Shown piece after piece: positions 29,138-35,639 of a DNA stretch of 64,000 nucleotides. Origin of the DNA: Parafrigoribacterium_A soli. Lineage in GTDB: Bacteria > Actinomycetota > Actinomycetes > Actinomycetales > Microbacteriaceae. How positions within the stretch are numbered: the stretch's first letter is position 1; every line of letters begins with the position of its first letter. The notes under the pieces were generated by a model that saw only the letters and a list, made by a program, of their open reading frames with translations, had not been told where the DNA came from and made no database searches. The stretch lies in the NCBI RefSeq assembly GCF_040227235.1, contig NZ_JBELNZ010000004.1, positions 550,440 to 614,439 of the forward strand, in the 5' to 3' direction. The position numbers and the translations under genes are program-made.

Positions 29138-30198
29138 GAGAGAAGTCCCTCCAGGCTCTCGATGCTGAGGACGGATGCGGTGGCCAGCCACGCGGCAGTG
29201 TCCGGTGTGCGGGGCTCGGCGATGTAGCTCGCGCGGGGACCGAAGCCGGCCGCCGCGGGCATGCTGGCGATCGAGTCGACGAGCGCGTCCGGGCCGAGCC
29301 CGGCATCCGCGAGCTCCCGCAGCTCGCGCGCGTTGATGCCGAGCGGCAGCGTGCCGTTGCCGAGGTCGGTGCCATAGAGCACCGTGCCGCCGAGAGCGAC
29401 GAAGCGACGCACGTTCCGCTGTGCCACCTCGAAGTCGCGGCCGTAGCGACCCCAGCCGTGGATGTCGAGGGTGCTCACCCAGCTCTGGCTGCGCGCCATC
29501 GCCGCCAGGAGGTCGTCGCCGAGCTCCTCGCTCCACGGCGCGTGCGCGAGCCGGTCGACGCCGGCCTCGAACGCGCGCGCCGCCTGGCCCGCGCCCTGCG
29601 CGTGGGCGGCGACGATCACGCCGCGAGCGTGGGCGTGGCCGACGATCGCGTGCAGGGTGGCGTCGTCGAAGACAGGCCCCGCGTCGGAGTTGAGGGCGAC
29701 CTTGATGAAGCTCGCGCCCGCGTCGAGCTGCCGGTCGACGGCCTGCGCGGCGTCCCCGACCGAGGTCACGGTCGCGACGGCCCCCGTGGGCGCCCAGCCG
29801 CTCCCGCTCGGATAGCCCCCGGGGGCGGTCAGCAGCTGGCCGGCGTAGCGCACGGAGGGCAGATCGGCGGCATCGGCCCACCCGCGAGCGGTCTCGAGGT
29901 CCCAGCCGAAGTCGTCGACGGCCGCGATGCCCGCCGCGGGCAGCGCGCTGCCGTCCACCAGCCCGAGGTGCACGTGCGCGTCGCGGAAGCCCGGGAGCAG
30001 CGTGCCCGCCAGGTGCCCGGATGGCGCTGGGTCGGCATCCGTCGCCAGCCGGAAGCCGCGCGCGTCTGCAACAACGACGCTCGACCCGAGCCACTCCCCC
30101 GCCCAGCACTCGTCGACGGTGAACACGGTCGCTGAGCTTGTCGAAGCGTCATCCGTCATCCGCCCTTCGACAGGCTCAGGGACCGAAGGGAGGGTCAC
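29134..30198 (-). CDS. Metal-dependent amidohydrolase in the kynurenine operon
   Basis: 354 residues from GTG 30198. The imidazolonepropionase/dihydroorotase-like fold has DAHVHLG (metal histidines), FIKVALNSDAG, VIVAAHAQG, RLAHAPW and GTDLGNGT. GTG 30198 is preferred: it overlaps the dioxygenase stop (GTGA) and has GGAG five bases upstream. An ATG at 30159 is weaker. The residues between the two starts and just after are largely coded by two inverted copies of dispersed repeat family 1 (30131-30146, 30163-30182). It lies between tryptophan dioxygenase and kynureninase, where N-formylkynurenine formamidase is required; no kynB-like gene is seen. Confidence 0.85.
   Translation of the reverse strand: MTLPSVPEPVEGRMTDDASTSSATVFTVDECWAGEWLGSSVVVADARGFRLATDADPAPSGHLAGTLLPGFRDAHVHLGLVDGSALPAAGIAAVDDFGWDLETARGWADAADLPSVRYAGQLLTAPGGYPSGSGWAPTGAVATVTSVGDAAQAVDRQLDAGASFIKVALNSDAGPVFDDATLHAIVGHAHARGVIVAAHAQGAGQAARAFEAGVDRLAHAPWSEELGDDLLAAMARSQSWVSTLDIHGWGRYGRDFEVAQRNVRRFVALGGTVLYGTDLGNGTLPLGINARELRELADAGLGPDALVDSIASMPAAAGFGPRASYIAEPRTPDTAAWLATASVLSIESLEGLLS
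30131..30182. repeat. Dispersed repeat family 1, inverted pair
   Basis: GCTGAGCTTGTCGAAG (30131-30146) and CCCTTCGACAGGCTCAGGGA (30163-30182) are inverted copies 16 bases apart and could form a hairpin. The pair lies in the 5' end of the amidohydrolase gene. Confidence 0.85.
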
Positions 30199-31049
30199 CG
30201 GATCTCCGTGCGCACTGCAAAGAGCTCGGGGAAGAAGGTGAGGTCGAGTGCCTTCTGCAGAAAGCTGACCCCGCTCGATCCGCCGGTGCCACGCTTGGTG
30301 CCGATGATGCGCATCACGGTCTTCACGTGCCGGAAGCGCCACAGTTGGAAGTTGTCTTCGAGGTCGACGAACTCCTCGCAGGTCTCGTAGGCGAGCCAGT
30401 GCTCCTCCGGGTGCTCGTAGATCTCGCGGAAGGTGTCGACGAGCTCCTCGTGGAACGCGTAGCCCTGGGTGACATCGCGATCGAGCACCGAGGCCGGTAC
30501 GTCGAATCCGTGACGGGCGAGGTAGCGCAGGAACTCGTCGTACACGCTCGGCTCGGCGAGCAGTGTCGACAGCAGTTCGTGCGCCTCAGGGTTCGACTCG
30601 AACACCCGGAGCATGCCCGCGTTCTTGTTGCCGAGCAGAAACTCGACGGCGCGATACTGGTACGACTGAAAGCCGGATGCGTTGCCCAGGTAGCCGCGAA
30701 ATTGGGCGTACTCGGTGGGCGTCAGCGTTGCCAGCACGGACCACTGCTCGGTCAGCTGCCGCTGGATGTGCTTGACGCGGGCGATGCGCTTGAGCGCCAC
30801 CTGCAGTTCGTCGGCGGCGATGAGCGCCCGCGCGGAGAGCAGCTCGTGCCGCATGAGCTTGAGCCACAGTTCGCTCGTCTGGTGCTGGATGATGAACAGC
30901 ACCTCGTCGTGGTGCACGGGATCGCTCACCGGAACCTGCGCGGCGAGCAGCTTGTCGAGTTGCAGGTACGAGCCGTAGCTCATCCGGTCTTTGAAGTCCG
31001 TGACGATCTCGGACTCAATAATGCGCTCGTTGCTCGCGGTGTCAGCCAT
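30195..31049 (-). CDS. kynA: Tryptophan 2,3-dioxygenase
   Basis: 284 residues. The substrate/heme region motif VLFIIQHQTSELWLKLM has His56, and the axial heme histidine lies in RFRHVKTVMRIIGTKRGTGGSSG (about His241). It opens the indole ring of tryptophan to N-formylkynurenine, the first step of the pathway. ATG 31049 has GGTGG just upstream; a GTG three codons earlier is possible. TAATAC ten bases before the ATG is a likely -10, so the leader is very short. Confidence 0.95.
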   Translation of the reverse strand: MADTASNERIIESEIVTDFKDRMSYGSYLQLDKLLAAQVPVSDPVHHDEVLFIIQHQTSELWLKLMRHELLSARALIAADELQVALKRIARVKHIQRQLTEQWSVLATLTPTEYAQFRGYLGNASGFQSYQYRAVEFLLGNKNAGMLRVFESNPEAHELLSTLLAEPSVYDEFLRYLARHGFDVPASVLDRDVTQGYAFHEELVDTFREIYEHPEEHWLAYETCEEFVDLEDNFQLWRFRHVKTVMRIIGTKRGTGGSSGVSFLQKALDLTFFPELFAVRTEIR

Positions 31050-31379
31050 GCGAGCCACCGTATTACATATTCGCGACGGTCGCTAGGGAAGCGTCACACC
31101 CGTGCGTCGTGGTCCGTATGTCCGAGCTACGTCGAAACAGACCAATCCGTCGGTCCAGCCGGATGGTCGGCAACCCGAAAGGAGGAGAACTCGCATGCCA
31201 GCGGCAAAATCCTCCTCCTTTTCGCGCTGAACCCCAGGAACGTCCCTCATTCCGGCATTCGGGGCCGGACCGTCTCGACCCGGGACCAGCCACTCCTCCA
31301 CACGATGCCTTCCGCAGAAGTGTTCCTCAAAGTGGCACGGCCCCATCCTCTAGCGCATGGCGTGGGCGACACTGGCGCC
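31050..31379. other. Intergenic region, kynA promoter side and repeat C
   Basis: 330 bases between divergent genes. The first 30 bases hold the probable kynA promoter. Family 2 repeat copy C is at 31178-31248. No supported gene is seen in the rest. Confidence 0.6.
31178..31248. repeat. Dispersed repeat family 2, copy C
   Basis: GGAGGAGAACTCGC, then CCTCCTCCTTTTCGCGCTGA, then GGAACGTCCCTC. Copy D at 32408-32478 is nearly identical in the first two blocks. The left GGAGGAG and the central CCTCCTCC can pair. Confidence 0.85.
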
Positions 31380-32294
31380 ATGCATCTCTCGTCCGCGATG
31401 GCCAGGCTCGGGCATCTCGCCGCCAGAAGACAGCTGGCCGAACTGAGAATCGGGCGACACCAAGTCGACCGGGCGCTCAATGAGGGAAAGCTGTTAGCCG
31501 TCAGAGCCGGGTGGGTCGCGACGCCGCAAGCCAACCAGCTGGCGATCATTGCCGTTCTCAGAGGAGCGCGACTCACCGGCGCGACCGCACTGCGTTCGTA
31601 CGACGTCTGGGCGGGGGATGACCGACGAGTGCACCTGCAGGTTCCAGCCAACGCGCACAGGGTGAACCAGCATCCCTCGACCCCGATCGCGCAGTTCTCA
31701 CTGCCAATGTTTATTCCGAGCGGCGTCGTCACCCACTGGGCACGTCCGATCGAGGCCGTGCTTCCGACCTCAGCCGCGACTGCGGTCCCCCGCCGCAGCG
31801 CGCCCAGCGCTGCGGCGGCCTGGCGAGTCTCAGTGGCGGAAGCAATTGTGCAGTTCGCGCGCCACGAGCCCCATGAGCAGATCGCCGCCGTGCTCGAAAG
31901 CGCCGTGCACAAGAAGCGATTGTCGCGCAGCGCGGTGGCGCTGCTCCTCACTCATTTGCCTCGACACCAGCGTCGGGCCATGGCCCGCCTGAACTTCCTC
32001 GGCGAGTCGGGAATGGAGACCATCGTACGATTTCGGCTCGAGCAGCTGGGTCTTCGCCTACAGCAGCAGGTGCAGATCGGCGAGCACCGGGTCGACATTG
32101 TCATCGACGGCTGGCTGATCGTGGAGTTGGACGGCGACGAATGGCACGACCCGGTCAAAGACAGGATTCGCACCAATCGACTGATCCGTGCCGGCTATCG
32201 GGTGCTGCGGTTCGGCTACGCGGAGGTGTTCGGCAGCTGGGACGAGACCATTGCGACCATCCTCGAAATGGTGAACGGCGTCACGTTCGCCTGA
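31380..32294 (+). CDS. DUF559-type endonuclease-like protein
   Basis: 304 residues. The first half (MHLSSAMARLGHLAARRQLAELRIGRHQVDRALNEGKL) resembles the AbiEi-like winged helix that often precedes DUF559 domains; the C-terminal part has the Vsr/restriction-like core DIVIDGWLIVELDGDEWHD ending in RVLRFGYAEVF. Such proteins are abundant in actinobacteria; nuclease function is a fold-based inference. It is bracketed by direct copies C and D of repeat family 2. ATG 31380 has a GACACT hexamer six bases upstream and no ribosome site. Confidence 0.8.
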   Translation: MHLSSAMARLGHLAARRQLAELRIGRHQVDRALNEGKLLAVRAGWVATPQANQLAIIAVLRGARLTGATALRSYDVWAGDDRRVHLQVPANAHRVNQHPSTPIAQFSLPMFIPSGVVTHWARPIEAVLPTSAATAVPRRSAPSAAAAWRVSVAEAIVQFARHEPHEQIAAVLESAVHKKRLSRSAVALLLTHLPRHQRRAMARLNFLGESGMETIVRFRLEQLGLRLQQQVQIGEHRVDIVIDGWLIVELDGDEWHDPVKDRIRTNRLIRAGYRVLRFGYAEVFGSWDETIATILEMVNGVTFA

Positions 32295-32640
32295 ACTACC
32301 GCGGAACCACAACTGCTGGGGGCCACTCCCGCTGCGGAGCACCGCTCTCGACCACTGCTGCCCCGGAGCACCTGCTTCGGGACCACCGCCCGACTCCGAG
32401 CGACCGGATAGGAGGAGAACTCGCTCACGAGCGGCGCGATCCTCCTCCTTTTCGCGCTGAGCGGCGAATAGTTCCCTCACCATAGACGTCCGGATCGCCG
32501 TTCCCGCCGCCGAAGGATGTCACGACGAGTTGGGCCGGTTCCGCGGCCAGCGCCATGCAGCGAAGGTAGAAGCGATGAACGATTGACATGCCCTCAATCT
32601 ACGGTGCCGGGGAAGGCCAGACTCGCCTCGGCAAGGCTCC
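32295..32640. other. Intergenic region with degenerate repeats and copy D
   Basis: 346 bases. 32300-32395 is a degenerate tandem pattern of GGA(A/G)CACC/CCACTGCTG-like units. Copy D of repeat family 2 is at 32408-32478. No supported gene. Confidence 0.5.
32408..32478. repeat. Dispersed repeat family 2, copy D
   Basis: GGAGGAGAACTCGC, CCTCCTCCTTTTCGCGCTGA and TAGTTCCCTC, in the same orientation as copy C. Confidence 0.85.
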
Positions 32641-33879
32641 TCAGCTCTTCTTGTCTGGCCCGGCACCGATCGCCCACACGCGCGGTGGGGTCACACCGTT
32701 GACCACGTAGTCACCGATGATGCGCGCCTTGAACACCCAGGGGTTGTGGTTCGCAGCAGTGCGCGCGTTCCTCCAGTGGCGGTCGAAGCCCTTCTTTACA
32801 CTTACACCGGATGCCGCGAGGGCGTCGAAGACATCCGACGTCGCGTGCGTGGCCAGCGCCGTCAGCACGACCTGGGCCTGCGCGGTTTCGAGCTCCGCGA
32901 GGTCGTTGAGGCGCTCGTCCTCGATCTCGTCGTCGAGGAATGCACCCTCGTAGGCACCCTGAAGCGCACGGGCGGCGCGCTCGACGGTTGCCTCCGCCGC
33001 GTACCCGGCCGCGGACACCTGACCGATCACCTGCAGGATCTGCGGATCGCTGGCAAAGGAGTCGGAGTTGCCGTGCGAGAAGATGCGGGTGCGATTGCGT
33101 ACCTCCGCCGCGATGTCGCGCTCGGCCGCCTTGATCGAACCGGCGAGCACCGAAAGCAGCACACCCTGATAGAACGCGGTCTGGTATTTGAAGCGGGTGT
33201 CGAAGTCGATCACGTTCTCCGCAGGCACCACGGCGTTCACGAAGGTGCTGGTGCCGGAGCCGGTGGTGCGCTGGCCGAAGCCATCCCAGTCATGCTGGTG
33301 ACTCACGCCGTCCTGGTGCGCGTCGACCACGGCGATCACCTTGACGTCATTGTCGGTGCGCTGGGCGAAGGTGTCGATCCAGTCCGCGAAGATGCTGCCG
33401 GTGGAGTAATACTTGGTGCCATTGACGTGAAACTGAGCGCCGTCGCCGCCCTCGATCGGGCTGACCTTGGTGATCACATCCCCGATCTTCACGGCACCGA
33501 TCTCCGTCCAGGCATTTCCAGCGATCTGCCCGGCGGCGAACCTCTCGAGCCACACCTCCCGCTGCGGGCCCTTCGACACGAGCCGATCCTCGACGAAGGC
33601 GAAGTGTCCGCGAAGTGCCTGCGGGATGTTCGAGTCCGCGGCCGCGAGTTCGGTCAGGAGGCGAAACAATTGCGGGAGCGATGCGCCGAATCCGCCGTGT
33701 GCAACCGGCACACGCAGGGCGCCGAAGCGGGCATCCGTCAGTTCCTTGATCTCTGCGTAGCCGAGTCTCTGTTCCTTCTCACGCTCGAGCGCGCCGGCTG
33801 CGATGCGCTCGAAGATCGGACGGAACACGGCGGTCAGACTCGAGTAGTCGACCTCGGAGGCGACTGTGGCAGTGGGCAT
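32641..33879 (-). CDS. DszC/SfnB-like flavin-dependent monooxygenase (acyl-CoA dehydrogenase fold)
   Basis: 412 residues. An acyl-CoA dehydrogenase fold with VAHGGFGASLPQLFRLLTELAAADSNIPQALRGHF, GNAWTEIGAVKIGD and STGSIFADW, and a C-terminal HWRNARTAANHNPWVFK stretch, as in DszC, SfnB and related desulfurisation or herbicide-oxidising monooxygenases. These use reduced flavin to oxidise sulfur or nitrogen compounds. No flavin reductase or transporter adjoins it. GAAAGG lies six bases before ATG 33879. Confidence 0.88.
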   Translation of the reverse strand: MPTATVASEVDYSSLTAVFRPIFERIAAGALEREKEQRLGYAEIKELTDARFGALRVPVAHGGFGASLPQLFRLLTELAAADSNIPQALRGHFAFVEDRLVSKGPQREVWLERFAAGQIAGNAWTEIGAVKIGDVITKVSPIEGGDGAQFHVNGTKYYSTGSIFADWIDTFAQRTDNDVKVIAVVDAHQDGVSHQHDWDGFGQRTTGSGTSTFVNAVVPAENVIDFDTRFKYQTAFYQGVLLSVLAGSIKAAERDIAAEVRNRTRIFSHGNSDSFASDPQILQVIGQVSAAGYAAEATVERAARALQGAYEGAFLDDEIEDERLNDLAELETAQAQVVLTALATHATSDVFDALAASGVSVKKGFDRHWRNARTAANHNPWVFKARIIGDYVVNGVTPPRVWAIGAGPDKKS

Positions 33880-34072
33880 GGTTCGACCTTTCGTTGGCGT
33901 GACGCAGCGACGGATGTCGGTCGACGGCCGGCATGGAGGCCCTCGGCCCGACGGCCGCCAGCGCCGACATGGCTGCGACGGTACCCGCAGGGCGTCCTCT
34001 GCAGCAATGATCGTGACGCCATGTGCACGCAGGTTGCGATTCGTGACGACGCCGACGGCACCCGCACAAGCA

Positions 34073-34105
34073 GAAGGCGCCCACCCCTGAGGGATGAGCG
34101 CCTTC
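34073..34105. terminator. Terminator-like hairpin, copy 1
   Basis: Arms GAAGGCGC and GCGCCTTC around CCACCCCTGAGGGATGA, which has an inner CCC/GGG pair. The same design recurs at 35571-35608 after the intact helicase gene. No T-run follows. Confidence 0.65.
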
Positions 34106-34121
34106 CGTGTGAAGCTGACGA

Positions 34122-34225
34122 CTACAGCGCTGCGAGCTGCTCGATCACGGCATCGCCCGGAGTGGTTGAGGTCACCGTGCAGCGACGTGGCAGGACTGCC
34201 TGCGACGCCCTCGTGGTCTGCAAGG
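34122..34225 (-). pseudogene. Remnant of a DEAD-box RNA helicase gene 3' end
   Basis: Read on the minus strand, one frame gives PATSLHGDLNHS, matching PATSLHGDLNQS of the intact helicase at 35.6 kb; after a junction the next frame gives GDAVIEQLAAL and a stop, matching its final residues GDSVIEELAAL. About 270 bases of the intact gene are missing between the two parts. It has the same hairpin just beyond the stop as the intact gene. Confidence 0.8.
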
Positions 34226-34357
34226 TGCTTCGACTTCAAGCTCATTCACGGAAAAGCAATTGACATTCGAACACTGCTGCCAGAGAGTGTAACGACATCC
34301 GCAATCGCAGATGTCCGTAGCCGGGACCCGAACTTGCTTAAAGAGAGAGCCCGTCCG

Positions 34358-34861
34358 ATGCGAAAATCTCGAAAAATCCATGCCTTGGTCTTCACGACTT
34401 TAGGACTGATAATCGCGGGAAGCTTTGGAGCAGCACCGGCGCAGGCCGCGACTGGGCCATGGGGGTCCGTGATTACTTGCAAGCTTGCAGTTCACTATCC
34501 GCACAACTCGGGCCACGTATCTGGAACGATAAACGTTTCGTCAGACATTTTGTGCAGCGGAACCGTCGACGCGATCTACACGACAACCGGACTGCGCGGC
34601 AAGCAATCGTCAAACGGTTGGGCGCAAGCATTCAACACGAACTACAAGGACTCCAACGCCGCAAAGCCTTGCGTCAATGGCACGTACTGGGGTATTGGTT
34701 CAGGCACGATCACGTTCCCGTCGGGGTACACGCCGCACGTGGCGAATGTAGAGGGCACCGGAATTAAGCGTTCTGTCAATTGCAGTACCTCTGGGCTCGC
34801 CGCTGCAAGCACCCAAGATGATGTGGTTGTTTATGAAGTCAGCGCCGTGCGAAGAGGTTAG
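34358..34861 (+). CDS. Secreted protein of unknown function
   Basis: 167 residues; not recognised. A basic start (MRKSRKIHALVF), a hydrophobic core and APAQA form a signal peptide with cleavage near residue 30. The mature part is small, polar and beta-rich with three or four cysteines (ITCKL, ILCSG, KPCVNG, VNCSTS) that could form disulfides. GAGAGAG precedes the ATG. It lies in an AT-richer island between the helicase remnant and the intact helicase, suggesting acquisition. Confidence 0.65.
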   Translation: MRKSRKIHALVFTTLGLIIAGSFGAAPAQAATGPWGSVITCKLAVHYPHNSGHVSGTINVSSDILCSGTVDAIYTTTGLRGKQSSNGWAQAFNTNYKDSNAAKPCVNGTYWGIGSGTITFPSGYTPHVANVEGTGIKRSVNCSTSGLAAASTQDDVVVYEVSAVRRG

Positions 34862-34894
34862 CCGACAACGAGCGATTGACTCGAGACTCATCAG

Positions 34895-35539
34895 TTGAAA
34901 CCAGCAATAGATCGCGCTCCTGCAGCTTGGGTGACGGCGGGCACCAAGACATTGCGCTCCCATGTGGGCAGCTTCGTTCCCGCCGCTTTCCCGGCCTACG
35001 CTCGCATCCTTCACGGCGTCACCTCGAGTGACGGTACGCCGCGGTCGTGGCGCGATGTTGGGGAAATAAATGGCCGGGTGCTCGAACCCACCACCCAATG
35101 GGCTGAGATTGAAGCAGATTCCGAAGGGGTGTCCTGGGGAAGCGCCCCACGCAGAGGCACGATGTCCGCACGCGAGGCCGAATCACTTGCACGCGCTCTC
35201 TCCTCATTCACGGAATCACCCAACGAGTGCTTCTTCGGTTTGTGGGAGGGCTGGGGTCGCGCAGAGCTGCCAGGCGGCCCCCGCTTCGACTCCTCGACAC
35301 GGAGAATGGGGCTGTTCGCGGGTGCATTGTCTGAGGCCATCCACTCATTCCAATTGCCGCCAGGCGAGCGAATTGCTAACCTCTGGTGGCCTGCAGACCA
35401 CGCATGGTTTGTCGTGACCGAGATCGATTTCGACAGCACCATCGTGGCCGGCACTCGCGCGTGCATCGAGGCCGTGCTCTTGTGCGACGCATTGGAAGCA
35501 ATACAGGTCCGCCCCGAAGATAATCTCGGCGCGAAATAG
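34895..35539 (+). CDS. Hypothetical protein conserved in actinobacteria
   Basis: 214 residues from TTG 34895; a GTG at 34931 is an alternative, and neither has a clear ribosome site. The pattern FFGLWEGWG and NLWWPADHAWFVVTEIDFDSTIVAG recalls a family of unannotated soluble actinobacterial proteins in which the tryptophans are conserved; that likeness is from memory. No function is assignable. It shares the island with the secreted protein upstream. Confidence 0.65.
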   Translation: MKPAIDRAPAAWVTAGTKTLRSHVGSFVPAAFPAYARILHGVTSSDGTPRSWRDVGEINGRVLEPTTQWAEIEADSEGVSWGSAPRRGTMSAREAESLARALSSFTESPNECFFGLWEGWGRAELPGGPRFDSSTRRMGLFAGALSEAIHSFQLPPGERIANLWWPADHAWFVVTEIDFDSTIVAGTRACIEAVLLCDALEAIQVRPEDNLGAK

Positions 35540-35570
35540 ATCTCCCGTCAGGACCATCCTCACACCGCGA

Positions 35571-35608
35571 CCAACGGCGCCCACCCCGCGAGGGATGAGC
35601 GCCGTTGG
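35571..35608. terminator. Terminator-like hairpin, copy 2
   Basis: Arms CCAACGGCGC and GCGCCGTTGG, loop matching copy 1. It lies between convergent genes and could serve both. Confidence 0.7.
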
Positions 35609-35611
35609 TTT

Positions 35612-35635
35612 CCCTTCGACAAGCTCAGGGAACGG
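35612..35635. repeat. Dispersed repeat family 1, intergenic copy
   Basis: Core CCCTTCGACAAGCTCAGGGA then ACGG, inserted between the helicase stop and its hairpin. The remnant copy at 34.1 kb lacks this insertion. Confidence 0.85.
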
Positions 35636-35639
35636 GCTT

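Larger units (their letters stand above)
33880..34357. other. Intergenic region with a terminator-like hairpin and a helicase gene remnant
   Basis: 478 bases. It holds a hairpin at 34073-34105 and a decayed helicase 3' end at 34122-34225 (separate entries); the rest shows no supported gene, and base composition becomes AT-richer from about 34240. Confidence 0.6.

Noticed and set aside
34225..34250. A further family 1 repeat (GCTTCGACTTCAAGCTCA)
   Set aside because: The core is interrupted; the likeness may be chance.
32746..34263. 505-codon plus-strand open frame
   Set aside because: Antisense of the DszC-like flavoprotein gene, running into the helicase remnant.
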